Source: Haliscomenobacter hydrossis DSM 1100 (GTDB lineage: Bacteria; Bacteroidota; Bacteroidia; Chitinophagales; Saprospiraceae). Taken from it: a DNA stretch of 64,000 nucleotides. Shown here one piece after another: positions 1 to 9,712 of the stretch; positions within the stretch are counted from its first letter, which is position 1; every line of letters begins with the position of its first letter. The stretch lies in NCBI RefSeq assembly GCF_000212735.1, contig NC_015510.1, positions 7,937,001 to 8,001,000 of the forward strand. Reading direction: 5' to 3'. A model generated the notes under the pieces. It saw only the letters and a list, made by a program, of their open reading frames with translations. It did not search any database and was not told the origin of the DNA. Both the position numbers and the translations under genes were made by a program.

Positions 1-157
1 CGCTCAAATGATGGGTATCAACCCCGGAAAGACTGTACAAGGTCCAGCACAATACGCCAGTAATGATCGCCGTAGCGGCTTTGTCGATGTGTACATTGTG
101 TTCGAGGGCGATGAGTAGATAGCCCACCACGAAGACAATAATGGTCAGTAGTTCCAT
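1..157 (-). CDS. nhaD: NhaD-type sodium/proton antiporter, N-terminal 52 residues only
   Basis: The gene runs off the left edge of the window, so only the N-terminus is visible. Reading the minus strand from an ATG at 157 gives a first hydrophobic helix (MELLTIIVFVVGYLLIALEH) followed by VHIDKAATAIITGVLCWTLY. The pattern of a helix, then EH, then a DKAATA turn and a second helix is typical of the start of NhaD antiporters (ArsB/NhaD superfamily), which exchange Na+ or Li+ for H+ across the inner membrane. A 38-codon membrane peptide gene lies about 100 bp upstream on the same strand. The family call rests on a short N-terminal match, so another member of the ion-transporter superfamily is possible. 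Confidence 0.65.
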   Translation of the reverse strand, partial: MELLTIIVFVVGYLLIALEHNVHIDKAATAIITGVLCWTLYSLSGVDTHHLS

Positions 158-260
158 GTGTTTATTTTGTAAAACAAAAGAGGGCAGCTTTATAATGAGC
201 TACCCTTGATGGCTGTAAACTTAAGTCGTGGACATTAAAAAACGAAAAAACCCTGGTTAT

Positions 261-377
261 TTATTCTTTGTCATGAGGCTGTTGTTTGGTTGTAACGACC
301 TTGTAGAAAAAATATCCACAAGCGCTTGCTACCACAATCTGGGTAGAAATCATCATAATCAGCGCGTCCGTATTCAT
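261..377 (-). CDS. Small single-helix membrane peptide (38 aa)
   Basis: A short minus-strand frame opens with ATG at 377 and stops at TAA 261-263. It encodes MNTDALIMMISTQIVVASAC followed by GYFFYKVVTTKQQPHDKE, that is, one membrane helix and a short charged C-terminal tail. This is the architecture of the small accessory subunits that accompany some bacterial secondary transporters. Its position, reading toward the antiporter gene that starts at 157, fits a transporter-associated peptide or a translated leader. There is no Shine-Dalgarno sequence, which is normal in Bacteroidota. Function is inferred only from size, topology and neighbourhood. Confidence 0.5.
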   Translation of the reverse strand: MNTDALIMMISTQIVVASACGYFFYKVVTTKQQPHDKE

Positions 378-394
378 AGATTCAATTTTAAAGC

Positions 395-425
395 AAAAGG
401 GAATCACTGGAAAGTGATCCCTTTC
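395..425 (-). terminator. Hairpin terminator after the hydroxyacid dehydrogenase gene
   Basis: AAAGGGAATCACT and AGTGATCCCTTT form a stem with a single bulge around a GGAA loop. On the minus strand the stem is followed by TTTTGCTTTAAAATT. It lies about 120 bp past the stop codon at 544 and before the start of the small membrane peptide at 377, so it most likely ends the dehydrogenase transcript. Confidence 0.55.
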
Positions 426-543
426 AATCAATGTGGTAATAACTATTGCCTTACTAGAAAATAAATAGACTACAATGATAAACGCATTGACAGCAAACAG
501 CCCTTAAAATGAGATTAAAAATGCCTTAAAATTCTAGCAATGG

Positions 544-1512
544 CTAAGCATTCACCACGTTCTGGGGTTTCCCCCGCAAATAAGAAGCGACGTTGCCCAC
601 CGTAATGTCGAGTAGGCGTTGGCGGGCCTCTTTGCTGGCCCAGGCTTGGTGAGGAGTGATGATGCAATTGGGCAGGTCAAACAGGGGATGATCGGCACGG
701 GGAGGCTCCCCGTCCAGTACATCCAGTCCGGCTCCGGCTAGTTTTTCTTCCACAAGTGCCTGATAAAGATCACTTTCGTTGATCAATTCTCCACGCCCCG
801 TATTGATCAAAAATGCAGAAGGTTTCATGCGCTGTAGCATCTTGGCGTTGACAATTTGGCGGGTTTTATCGTTTAGCGGCACGGTTAGACTAACGACATC
901 ACTTGCGGCAAACAAATCTTCGATGCGCACAAAAGTCACCCCCACCAAAGCGTCTCGTTCTGGATGCCGGTGGGTGGCCAAAACCCGCATGCCCATCGCC
1001 ATGGCAATAGAAGCAACTTTTTGTCCAATTCGGCCAAAGCCCAAAATGCCCATGGTTTTGCCATTGAGTTCAATAAGGGGTTTTTTCCAATAACTAAAAT
1101 CCGGTTGATGGCTCCAATCCCCGTTGAGTACACTTTGGTGGTGTAGCGCTACGTGGTTGCTCAGTTCGAGCAGCAGGGCAAATACATGTTGTGCCACGGA
1201 ATGGGTGCCGTAACCCACCGCGTTGGATACACCAATCTCACGTTCGCGGGCAGCTGCCAGATCTACGTTGTTGTACCCGGTAGCGCTTACACAAATGCAA
1301 CGCAGCCTGGGCAATTGCTCAATGTGCTCACGAGTAAGCACCAACTTGTTGACAATGAGAATAGTGGCGTCTTTGGCCCGAGGTATGATTTCGTCGGAGG
1401 TGGATCGATCGTAAAAATCAACTTCGCCCAGGCTTTTTAATTCATTCCAGCTCAAATCACCGGGATTGAGGGTATGTCCATCCAATACTACAATTTTGGG
1501 TTGCTCGCTCAT
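544..1512 (-). CDS. D-2-hydroxyacid dehydrogenase (glycerate dehydrogenase type)
   Basis: The 322-residue product has the usual length and layout of NAD-dependent D-2-hydroxyacid dehydrogenases. A split catalytic domain surrounds a Rossmann fold with the nucleotide motif GFGRIG at residues 158-163. The family signature segment contains LINTGRGELINESDL. The catalytic histidine is in PHQAWAS (His288), and this H-x-A-W form is typical of glycerate/hydroxypyruvate reductases. It should interconvert D-glycerate or a related 2-hydroxyacid with the 2-keto acid in the cytoplasm; the exact substrate cannot be read from the sequence. It stands alone, with a terminator-like hairpin downstream and a divergent small membrane protein gene upstream. 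Confidence 0.88.
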   Translation of the reverse strand: MSEQPKIVVLDGHTLNPGDLSWNELKSLGEVDFYDRSTSDEIIPRAKDATILIVNKLVLTREHIEQLPRLRCICVSATGYNNVDLAAAREREIGVSNAVGYGTHSVAQHVFALLLELSNHVALHHQSVLNGDWSHQPDFSYWKKPLIELNGKTMGILGFGRIGQKVASIAMAMGMRVLATHRHPERDALVGVTFVRIEDLFAASDVVSLTVPLNDKTRQIVNAKMLQRMKPSAFLINTGRGELINESDLYQALVEEKLAGAGLDVLDGEPPRADHPLFDLPNCIITPHQAWASKEARQRLLDITVGNVASYLRGKPQNVVNA

Positions 1513-1652
1513 CTTGATGTTCAGGTTTAAAGCGCTTTGTGTTGATCAAGTCTGGAGTAAAAAAAGTGATTTTTGTGGAAAAAGACGTAATTTAAAGTCT
1601 GGATTTATCCACAGCCTGTGTTTTTAGTGGATTTCTCCCAAAAATCGATTTC

Positions 1653-1898
1653 ATGAAGAAAGCCATTGATGATTGGAAATTTGTGGTTTTGGCATGTTTG
1701 ACCCTTGGCTTGGCTCCTTTTTCTCCTCAGCCGCACATCATCAGCAAACTCATTTGGTTGCGGGATGGTGCTAAGGGGCAAGATTGGCTGGATTGGGCCG
1801 ACCTGGGTATGCATGGATTGCCCTGGTTGTTGCTTTCCCGCTGGGTGCTGTTGTTTTTTTTTCGTCAACTGAAAAAAGAAAAACCCTCAGGTATGTAA
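1653..1898 (+). CDS. Small conserved membrane protein (81 aa)
   Basis: The product starts MKKAIDDWKFVVLACLTLGL, which forms a hydrophobic helix. A second hydrophobic stretch follows at about residues 52-72, ending in a basic tail (RQLKKEKPSG). The block LGLAPFSPQPHI and the later W-D-DLGMHG region resemble a small family of unknown function that I recall from Bacteroidota, which favours this strand over the overlapping minus-strand frame. It is divergent from the hydroxyacid dehydrogenase. No function can be assigned. Confidence 0.6.
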   Translation: MKKAIDDWKFVVLACLTLGLAPFSPQPHIISKLIWLRDGAKGQDWLDWADLGMHGLPWLLLSRWVLLFFFRQLKKEKPSGM

Positions 1899-1966
1899 CT
1901 TTTCCCTATTGAAGCGTTTAGTGGTTGGTGCAAATAAGTGCTTATTGGCTCAAAATGTAAACATCG

Positions 1967-3961
1967 ATGTTTGGTAAAGTATTTTTTCCAGCTGACAATG
2001 GGGCATACCGCGCCCCGTTCGCCTTACAAATTCTATCAACAGCATCTTTATTGCTGTTTATTTCTCAAGGGGTTAACGCACAGTTTTCCATTACTGCTTC
2101 GGAAGTAGAAACCTGGACGACCACAACTCCGGTGTCTTCTGATTACAACCTGAATTCAGCGTACGTCTACCTGCTCAATCCGACGGCCTTGCAGGCTGTT
2201 TTTGAAGGAGATGGCCTCAACAAAGGGGAGAAAAAAGACGTGGGACTCAAAAAAGGGGATTATCCGCAGTACATGTACCTGGCGGTTAACATCAAAGACC
2301 CCCTCAATGAGGCCAACACCCTGACCATTCCGCTGATGATCCACGATGTGCGCAACCCCGCCATCTCCCAGCGTTTGGTGGAGTACGGGGGCCGTTTTTT
2401 GGAAAACATCCCCGATGACAACCTGAAAAACGACATCGTCGCCAAGGTCAAATTTGAAGCGTTTAAAGGCAACAATTCCAATGAATTTTGGAAAAAAACC
2501 GCCGAAATCTCCCTGAATCTGGGGCGTACCGCTACGAGCATCCTGAAAAACCCCATCACGGGTACTTTTTCGGCGCTTTCAGACCAGATCATTCCTCAGG
2601 TGGACAAGGGGATTAAATCCATGGGCAATCTGGAAGACCCTCAAAAAATTGTCAGCGAATTTTACATCAAACTTCTGAACAAGGAATTGAGCGGCTTGTA
2701 CGAAGAAAAGGTCATTTCCGCAATTTTATACCGCATTCATTGGGATGTTGAAAAACCAGTTCGTTCCAAGTTTTTTAACAATGCTCGTCCAGGCCGGGTT
2801 GATGATTTGAAAAGAATGATCAACACCACCACAGCCCCCTTTATTTTGGTGGTGAACACCAAAGCCGAATACAATACGGACCATTCACAAATGGCCTATA
2901 ACCAGCAGTACATTGACCGGAAAGCCAAAGATTTTCGGAAAATTCAAAATGCTGAAAAAAGAGAGGTCGAAAAATCTTTTTTAGAAATCCTGAAATTGGC
3001 GGTGGAACTCAACAAACAAATGGATGTTTTCCAAAACAGCCTGAATACCAAATACCCGGATTGGCTGGCCTATTCCAAGGTGGTCGAGTTGTATTTTCAT
3101 GTCCATGAAATGCGCCAGGAAGAGTTGGCCAAACTCTCTAAACAAGACTTAATTACCCGCGAAAAATACACCCGCTTGTACGGCAACATCCACAATGATG
3201 TCGACTTGTGGTTTGGTACCGAACTGCTGCAAAAAGCCCGGGGGGTATCCGCCTATTTGCTCAACAATATGGGGCCTTACAACTATGGCAATCGCTCACC
3301 TCGCCAAATCTATGAAGACATTGAACTGTTGGAATACTACCGCGACCGGGTGAAACAAATTGAAATTCAGGGGAAATTGCCCCGAGAAATCCAGGCTTTG
3401 GAAACGTACGACCTGACTTTGCGCAAGCTCAAAGAAATGGAAACGGCTTTGTTTGAAGCAGATTTTACTCCTGATCCAAGGCTTGATCTGGAATCCAAAA
3501 AGGCCTGGTTGCTGGCCCGGGCCAGTCAGGTGTATCCCTTGTGCCAGATTTGTGGGCAAAGGGTAGGGGAGAAGATCACCGCCATCGAGAATGCTACGTA
3601 CGAACAAAACATCAAGCAGTACAAAGACATTTCGGCAGGGTATTACAGTAAACTTGAGTGTTTTGAAAACATCACCAACAACCTGACTACTTTTGTCAAA
3701 GCCAATAAGGATTCAGCCACGGTATCACCCATGATTTTTGCCTCGGTAAAACAAGACCGGGAGGATTTCATCAAAATGGTCAATACCTACAGCGAAATTG
3801 CTGGTAAAGACCATACCGCCTTAAGTTCAAAAGATTTGGCCGACCTGATCCGGCGCTTTCAAATCAACCGCGAAAAAATGCTGGTCATCATTCAACGACT
3901 GCGCGGCTTGGCCCTCGCTAACGGAGGAATGAGTTGTCTGATGGAAGAAGCGAAACCTTGA
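1967..3961 (+). CDS. Secreted protein of unknown function (664 aa)
   Basis: A long polar N-region precedes a hydrophobic signal segment (LQILSTASLLLFISQGVNAQ), so the protein is probably exported. The mature part is highly charged and largely helical in character, with many KAEKREVEKS-type stretches. One CxxC pair (PLCQICGQ) sits near residue 527. No T9SS sorting domain is visible at the C-terminus, which ends in MSCLMEEAKP. I do not recognise the family. The gene is followed immediately by a long inverted repeat that may terminate it before the potassium transporter gene. Confidence 0.75.
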   Translation: MFGKVFFPADNGAYRAPFALQILSTASLLLFISQGVNAQFSITASEVETWTTTTPVSSDYNLNSAYVYLLNPTALQAVFEGDGLNKGEKKDVGLKKGDYPQYMYLAVNIKDPLNEANTLTIPLMIHDVRNPAISQRLVEYGGRFLENIPDDNLKNDIVAKVKFEAFKGNNSNEFWKKTAEISLNLGRTATSILKNPITGTFSALSDQIIPQVDKGIKSMGNLEDPQKIVSEFYIKLLNKELSGLYEEKVISAILYRIHWDVEKPVRSKFFNNARPGRVDDLKRMINTTTAPFILVVNTKAEYNTDHSQMAYNQQYIDRKAKDFRKIQNAEKREVEKSFLEILKLAVELNKQMDVFQNSLNTKYPDWLAYSKVVELYFHVHEMRQEELAKLSKQDLITREKYTRLYGNIHNDVDLWFGTELLQKARGVSAYLLNNMGPYNYGNRSPRQIYEDIELLEYYRDRVKQIEIQGKLPREIQALETYDLTLRKLKEMETALFEADFTPDPRLDLESKKAWLLARASQVYPLCQICGQRVGEKITAIENATYEQNIKQYKDISAGYYSKLECFENITNNLTTFVKANKDSATVSPMIFASVKQDREDFIKMVNTYSEIAGKDHTALSSKDLADLIRRFQINREKMLVIIQRLRGLALANGGMSCLMEEAKP

Positions 3962-3964
3962 TCG

Positions 3965-4050
3965 AGTGACGAATTTTTCGAATGACGAATGACGAATAAT
4001 CTCCAGTGCGGGCGGCTATTCGTCATTCGTCATTCGAATCATTCGTCACT
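3965..4050. repeat. Long inverted repeat built from GACGAAT units
   Basis: Arms of 34 nt (3965-3998 and 4017-4050) match at 32 of 34 positions around an 18-nt loop. Each arm carries repeated GAATGAC/GACGAAT units. The structure begins 4 nt after the stop codon of the secreted protein gene. It could fold into a very stable RNA hairpin and act as a terminator between that gene and the potassium transporter. Confidence 0.85.
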
Positions 4051-4093
4051 TTAATTATATTTACCGCTCATTTGCTTACTAAAGCGGTAAAAC

Positions 4094-5836
4094 GTGTGGA
4101 CTAGACGTGTTATTCAGTTGTTTACTTTATCGGCCCTGGGCTTGGTCATCTATGATTTTGGGTTTACCCAGGATCCAATCAAGGAGATTTTTCTATTGAA
4201 TGCTTATTTTTTTTTGACCCTTGCTTTTACTGTTTTAGAATCCTACCGCCTTTACAAAAAGCAAATTCCTTTCACCTTCTTTTATTTTGTTCGACTCATT
4301 CTGCCATTTACCGCTTTTACCGTTATTGCCATTGACTGGATCGTTCAGCAGGAGAGTTTCCGTGCAGCAGTGATGCGCAACGAAGGGTGGTTTTTTGCCA
4401 ATATCCTTTTATTGGTGTTGTATGGCATGTCTAATATCGCCAGTAGGTTGTATCGACGTAGCTTTTCACCAGCGGTGATTTTTGTAAGCAGTTTCATGAT
4501 TGTGATTTTTTTTGGGACCCTTTTTTTAATGCTTCCCAATGCAACAAACAATGGCATCCGTTTTATTGATGCTATTTTTACGATCACCAGCGCAGTAAGT
4601 GTAACTGGTCTTGCGGTAGTAGATACACGGGCGGCTTTTACCACCATGGGACAGACGATTATTTTGGTTTGTATCCAATTGGGAGGGCTGGGCATGCTTA
4701 CACTAACTGCTTTTTTTGCTTATTTCTTCAAAGGGAAATCATCCTATGTCGAGGGCTTGTTCATCCGCGATTTTTTGAGCTCAGATCAATTTGAAGGCCT
4801 TTTGGGACTGGCCATGAAGATAGTGTTTTTGACTTTTGGGATCGAGCTGACGGGTGCTTTTCTCATCTATATTAACTTGCCACAACAAGAATTTCGGTCG
4901 TTTTTCGATATGGTTTTTTTCTGTGTTTTCCATTCCGTTTCCGCCTTTTGTAATGCTGGCTTTTCGACCTTGACCAATGGATTGTACGAAGCTCCTTTTC
5001 GTTTCAACTACAACATTCACCTGACCATTGCTTTTTTGATCATCATTGGTGGGCTGGGATTCAGCATCATGTTCAATCTGTTTATTCTGATGAAACATAC
5101 GCTGACCAGTTGGTATAAACATTTCATCGTTCACCTTGTGTTTTATCGCCAGGCGGTACGGGTAGCTACGCTTAATACCCGGGTGGTCATTTTTACAACG
5201 GTTGTTTTGTTAATCGTGGGGACGATTGCGTTCGCATTTTTTGAATGGAACGGGGTAATGCAGGAGCATAAAACCCTCTGGGGTAAATTCGTCACTGCTT
5301 TTTTTGGCTCGGTCACGCCACGTACTGCGGGCTTCAACACCGTAAATATGACGGAATTGTCGAGGCCCACCATACTGGTGACCATTTTATTCATGTGGAT
5401 AGGTGCTTCACCGGCTTCTACCGGTGGTGGGATCAAAACCAGCACTTTTGCCATTGCCATCATGAATATTTTTGCGGTGGTGCGCAGCAAGCCGCGGATT
5501 GAATACGCTGGCCGGGAGATCCCCCAAGACTCGGTGAATCGGGCTTTTGCCATCATTGTATTGTCCTGGTTTGTCATTGGAATCGGCTTCACGGTCATTG
5601 CCCAGTTTGAAAGAAACATTCCGTTTTTATCCATTCTTTTTGAATGTGTTTCGGCGTATGCCACCGTGGGATTGAGTTTGGGTATTACGCCTCAACTGTC
5701 CGATATTAGCAAAATCACATTAATTGTAGTCATGTTCGTAGGAAGGGTGGGCGCAATTACTATCTTGATAGGCCTAATTAAAGATGTCGATTGTAAAAAC
5801 TATCGCTACCCCCGAGAATCGGTATTGATTAACTAA
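4094..5836 (+). CDS. TrkH/KtrB-family potassium uptake protein
   Basis: The 580-residue polytopic protein carries the four pore-loop signatures of the Trk/Ktr superfamily: TSAVSVTGLAVVDT, SAFCNAGFST, TPRTAGFNT with SPASTGGGIKTSTF, and SAYATVGLSLGIT. Each supplies a selectivity-filter glycine for K+. The N-terminal extension of about 120 residues holds extra hydrophobic helices. The start used is GTG at 4094; an inner start cannot be excluded. The channel normally needs a cytoplasmic RCK subunit (TrkA/KtrA), and none is encoded in this window. The TonB receptor gene follows 27 bp later, so they may be co-transcribed by proximity. Confidence 0.9.
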   Translation: MWTRRVIQLFTLSALGLVIYDFGFTQDPIKEIFLLNAYFFLTLAFTVLESYRLYKKQIPFTFFYFVRLILPFTAFTVIAIDWIVQQESFRAAVMRNEGWFFANILLLVLYGMSNIASRLYRRSFSPAVIFVSSFMIVIFFGTLFLMLPNATNNGIRFIDAIFTITSAVSVTGLAVVDTRAAFTTMGQTIILVCIQLGGLGMLTLTAFFAYFFKGKSSYVEGLFIRDFLSSDQFEGLLGLAMKIVFLTFGIELTGAFLIYINLPQQEFRSFFDMVFFCVFHSVSAFCNAGFSTLTNGLYEAPFRFNYNIHLTIAFLIIIGGLGFSIMFNLFILMKHTLTSWYKHFIVHLVFYRQAVRVATLNTRVVIFTTVVLLIVGTIAFAFFEWNGVMQEHKTLWGKFVTAFFGSVTPRTAGFNTVNMTELSRPTILVTILFMWIGASPASTGGGIKTSTFAIAIMNIFAVVRSKPRIEYAGREIPQDSVNRAFAIIVLSWFVIGIGFTVIAQFERNIPFLSILFECVSAYATVGLSLGITPQLSDISKITLIVVMFVGRVGAITILIGLIKDVDCKNYRYPRESVLIN

Positions 5837-5863
5837 TGGGTCAGTTTGGCCAGATGATAATGT

Positions 5864-8611
5864 ATGAAACTTAAATTATTGCCACTTTTGTGGACGGGCA
5901 TGTTATGCCTGTACCTGTCCGCTCTACAAGCCCAACAACCCAGTGCCTTTGACCTAAAAATAACCGGATCTTATCGGGAGAAACCACTACCTGAAATCCT
6001 CAGCGATTTCGAATCGCGTTATCCGGTTAAGTTTTATTACATCCCTGAAAAAGTACCTTTTTATCCCATTACGGTAGAATTCAGCGGGCAGCCTTTTTTT
6101 CAGGTGATGAAAAAACTGCTGGAGGGGAGTTTGTTGACCTTTAGCAAATGGTCGGCCAATGAAATTGTACTGGTTCCTGACGACAACCGCAACCGGATCT
6201 TTGTAGAAAATATGATCAGCAAATGGAAATCTGGCGAATGGCAGGCACCGGTTTTGACCAGTGTTGCCGAGAAGAGTTTTACATTTGGCGATCCCAACAC
6301 TCCGGCTTCGGCGGGAAAACACACCCTGAAAGGTCAAATCAGGGACGATGAAACCAATGAAGCCATCCTGGGCGCAACGATCTTGGTACGGGAAACGGGG
6401 CAAGGGCAGGCAAGTGATGCACAAGGTGAATTTCAACTCAAATTGTCGCCTGGGCGTTACACCCTGCAAATCAATTACATCAGTTACCAATCACAACTCA
6501 ATTACGTCAGTTTATACACCGATGCCGATTTGCCCGTTCGCCTGATCAGTATGCCCCAACAATTGAATGAAGTACTGATCAAAGCCCAATCGTTGGAAAA
6601 AGGCGCGCAAAGTACCAACATGGGCATCGAGCGCCTGAGTGCAAAATCCATTAGTGAACTGCCTACCCTGATGGGTGAAGCCGATGTCATCAAAAGTTTA
6701 CAAACCCTGCCCGGCGTAACCAATGCCGGAGAAGGGGTAGCCGGGTTTAATGTACGGGGAGGAAACATTGACCAAAACCTGATTCTGCAAGACGATGCAC
6801 CTTTATTCAATTCCGCGCACGCGCTGGGATTTTTTTCCATTTTTAATGCGGATGCGGTAGAGCAGATCAATTTGTACAAAGGCCATATTCCGGCGCAATT
6901 TGGGGGCCGGCTCTCTTCAGTACTGGACGTCCAACTCAAGGATGGCAACATGCGCAAATGGGTAGGCAAGGGCAGTATTGGCTTCATTTCCAGTCGGATG
7001 TTGCTCGAAGGGCCAATCAAAAAAGACAAATTATCCATCCTGATTGGGGGTCGACAATCTTACCTTGGCCCTACGCTGCAACAAAGCACCAGCATCACCA
7101 TCAAAGACAGTAAAGCAGCGTTCAACGATGCGATACTGAAGTTGGTGTGGCGGGTCGATGCCAAAAACACCTTCCGCTTGACGGGCTTTACCAGTAGCGA
7201 CGATTTTAGGTACGCCCAGGATTTTGGCTACAACTGGCAAAATTACCAATTGACGGGCCTCTGGAGCAGGGTGCATACGGATCGTTTTTCTACAAAAATT
7301 CATGCCTCTTACGGCGCTTACCGCGCCGAACAAATCGACCCGGAAGGCAATGACGCTTTCGCCTTGCGCAACGGCCTCGATAACCTGAAACTGAAGTTGG
7401 ACAACGTCCTCTCGGTTGGGAAAACCCATGCCTTGCGTTTTGGCGCGGAAGGCAGTCAATATTTTGCCGAACCAGAATCCATTCGCCCTTTAAGCGATAT
7501 TTCGGTGGTTTTACCCGAACAGGTCCAAAAAGACAATGGACGGGAGTTTGCGCTGTACGCGCAAGATGAAATTACGTTCTCAGATCGCATTGCCTTGTCC
7601 ATCGGTTCCCGCTGGAGTCATTATCAAAATCTGGGGCCGCGCACGGTCTGGTATTATGAAGAAGGATTGCCGCGAGAAAACCTGACCGTACGCGATTCAG
7701 CCATTTTTGGTGCTGGAGAAGTCATTACCTCCTACGGTGGCCTGGAGCCGCGGGCCTCCTTGAAGTTGGGGATCAGCGACAATACTTCCATCAAAATGAG
7801 TTACAACCGCCTGCGGCAGTACATCCACCTCACTTCCAATACGGTTGCACCTACTCCGGTGGATGTTTGGCAGGCCTCCAATTTGTACATCCCGCCACAA
7901 ATTGCCGATCAATACTCGGTAGGTTGGTTTTTGGATGGCAAAGAAAAAAAATGGGAGACCTCCGTGGAGTTTTATTACAAGTCGATCAAAAACGTGTTGG
8001 ATTACAAAGATTTGCCCGAGTTGATCCTCAATCAACGCCTGGAAACCGAAATTTTGGCGGGTACTGGCCGGGCATATGGCGGGGAATTTTCGATTCGGCG
8101 CACCCAGGGGAAACTGACGGGCTGGTTTAGTTATGCGTACGCCCGCTCATTGGTCAAGGTGATTGGCCCTTCGGCAGCAGAAACGGTCAATGCCGGGCGT
8201 TGGTTTCCGGCCAATTTTGACAAACCCCATCAAGTCAACCTCATTGGGCGTTTACAAGTCAATCCCACCAATAGTTTCACCTTCAATTTTACGTACAGTA
8301 CTGGTCGACCCATTTCGATCCCGATTTCCAGTTACCGCCTGGGCAGCTCGGTCATTGCCAATTATTCAGAGCGCAACCAGTTCCGCATTCCGGATTACCA
8401 CCGCCTGGACATTGCTTATACGGTAGACAATCGCCAAACCCGACTCAAAGGCATCCGGGGCAGCGTTACCGCATCCTTGTACAATGTGTATGGCCGGGCC
8501 AACCCCTTTTCCATCTTTTTCCGCAGGAATGAAAAGGGTCGACCTTCGGCTTATCAGCTTGCGGTAGTCGGGTCGGTTATTCCAGCGGTATCGTACAATT
8601 TTACTTTTTAA
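5864..8611 (+). CDS. TonB-dependent outer-membrane receptor with STN and carboxypeptidase-like domains
   Basis: A signal peptide ending near ALQAQQ is followed by a secretin/TonB short N-terminal (STN) domain (about residues 27-105). A carboxypeptidase-regulatory-like beta-sandwich comes next (about 150-235, HTLKGQIRDDETNEAILGAT). The plug follows (about 255-360, including GFNVRGGNIDQNLILQDDAP) and then a beta barrel ending in an aromatic residue (YNFTF). STN-containing receptors are often signal-transducing, but no sigma/anti-sigma pair is present here. It should import a large or scarce substrate using TonB energy. The downstream DUF4249 lipoprotein is its usual partner; the gap is only 12 bp. 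The substrate is unknown. Confidence 0.93.
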   Translation: MKLKLLPLLWTGMLCLYLSALQAQQPSAFDLKITGSYREKPLPEILSDFESRYPVKFYYIPEKVPFYPITVEFSGQPFFQVMKKLLEGSLLTFSKWSANEIVLVPDDNRNRIFVENMISKWKSGEWQAPVLTSVAEKSFTFGDPNTPASAGKHTLKGQIRDDETNEAILGATILVRETGQGQASDAQGEFQLKLSPGRYTLQINYISYQSQLNYVSLYTDADLPVRLISMPQQLNEVLIKAQSLEKGAQSTNMGIERLSAKSISELPTLMGEADVIKSLQTLPGVTNAGEGVAGFNVRGGNIDQNLILQDDAPLFNSAHALGFFSIFNADAVEQINLYKGHIPAQFGGRLSSVLDVQLKDGNMRKWVGKGSIGFISSRMLLEGPIKKDKLSILIGGRQSYLGPTLQQSTSITIKDSKAAFNDAILKLVWRVDAKNTFRLTGFTSSDDFRYAQDFGYNWQNYQLTGLWSRVHTDRFSTKIHASYGAYRAEQIDPEGNDAFALRNGLDNLKLKLDNVLSVGKTHALRFGAEGSQYFAEPESIRPLSDISVVLPEQVQKDNGREFALYAQDEITFSDRIALSIGSRWSHYQNLGPRTVWYYEEGLPRENLTVRDSAIFGAGEVITSYGGLEPRASLKLGISDNTSIKMSYNRLRQYIHLTSNTVAPTPVDVWQASNLYIPPQIADQYSVGWFLDGKEKKWETSVEFYYKSIKNVLDYKDLPELILNQRLETEILAGTGRAYGGEFSIRRTQGKLTGWFSYAYARSLVKVIGPSAAETVNAGRWFPANFDKPHQVNLIGRLQVNPTNSFTFNFTYSTGRPISIPISSYRLGSSVIANYSERNQFRIPDYHRLDIAYTVDNRQTRLKGIRGSVTASLYNVYGRANPFSIFFRRNEKGRPSAYQLAVVGSVIPAVSYNFTF

Positions 8612-8623
8612 AAACAGCCAAGG

Positions 8624-9688
8624 ATGAATTCATATAAAAAATATACCTGGTTTTTACTGCTGTTGTTGTGCAGCGGATGCATCAAAGAACTCAATTTTGA
8701 ATTGGGAAAACAGGACGATTTATTGGTCGTTTATGGCATTTTGACGGATCAACCAGGGAAACACATTTTTCGGGTAACCCGTACCAACGCCTTTGAACGT
8801 CAGGTGGACTCGGAACCCATCACTGGGGCTACCCTGATGGTCGTAGACTCCAAAACGCAACAATATCCTTTTATCGAATTGTCACCGGGGTCTTATCTGT
8901 TTAAGGATACCCTCTTTCGGGCAAGTGCAGGTGAACAGTATTACCTTGAAATTGATGTTCCGAATCAGGGCAAATACCGCTCAGATATAGAGGTTATGCC
9001 TACTCCAGTGCCGATGGATAGTGCCTATCCAAGAGTCAAAGTGAAAGATTTTGATCAAATCTTGCAGGTGATGGCCGATGTAAAAATTCCCAGCGACCCC
9101 GCAGGTGTGTATTTGCGTTGGGATGTAACCCGGGTTTGGCGGCGTACCTCGGTCAATTTTCAACTCTTGTTTAATGATTTTTTTCGCTTTCGACCTCCAC
9201 CTACTTGTTACATGACGGAATCCATACAGCCCAATTCAGTGCAAATTTTTGGTTCCAGGCGTCGGGATGCTTTCAACTTGCGTGAACAAGTCGTAGCGAA
9301 TATAGAACCGGATTATAAATTTTTTGAGCGCAACGCCTTTGCCGTGGTGCAATACCGCATCTCGGCTAAAGCCTACGAATATTGGAACAATTTGAATAAA
9401 ATTGGGAACCCCGCTGGAACCATTTTTGATGTACCCCCCGCAAGTGTGAGAGGAAACATCTACAGCGTAGACAATCCCAAAGAGCGGATTTTGGGCTATT
9501 TCGAAGTGGCTGCAGTAGATACATCGTACACCTACACCAACCTTTCGGATTTTCGTTATTACATCCCTGATCCTTGCTCGCGTGATTTCAGCAAGCAAAT
9601 CTGGGCGAGCACTTATTATTTTGACCCTGAATGCGCCTATTGTACAAATATCAAAGGGCATTCCCTCAAGGTGCCAAAATTCTGGTAG
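8624..9688 (+). CDS. DUF4249 lipoprotein, partner of the TonB receptor
   Basis: The N-terminus has a lipobox (LLLLLCSGC, lipidated Cys19), so the mature protein should be membrane-anchored. The following sequence, with DDLLVVYGILTDQPGKHIFR, matches the DUF4249 family, which is routinely encoded directly after carboxypeptidase-like TonB receptors in Bacteroidota. A surface accessory role in substrate capture is inferred from this pairing; the family has no defined biochemical activity that I know of. It is translationally close to the receptor (12 bp) and to the CDF transporter (24 bp), suggesting one transcript. Confidence 0.88.
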   Translation: MNSYKKYTWFLLLLLCSGCIKELNFELGKQDDLLVVYGILTDQPGKHIFRVTRTNAFERQVDSEPITGATLMVVDSKTQQYPFIELSPGSYLFKDTLFRASAGEQYYLEIDVPNQGKYRSDIEVMPTPVPMDSAYPRVKVKDFDQILQVMADVKIPSDPAGVYLRWDVTRVWRRTSVNFQLLFNDFFRFRPPPTCYMTESIQPNSVQIFGSRRRDAFNLREQVVANIEPDYKFFERNAFAVVQYRISAKAYEYWNNLNKIGNPAGTIFDVPPASVRGNIYSVDNPKERILGYFEVAAVDTSYTYTNLSDFRYYIPDPCSRDFSKQIWASTYYFDPECAYCTNIKGHSLKVPKFW

Positions 9689-9712
9689 TTTTGCCCCATA
9701 ATTCAAACCTGC

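Noticed and set aside
228-464. 78-codon plus-strand frame near the left end
   Set aside because: It overlaps a better minus-strand membrane peptide and a terminator hairpin.
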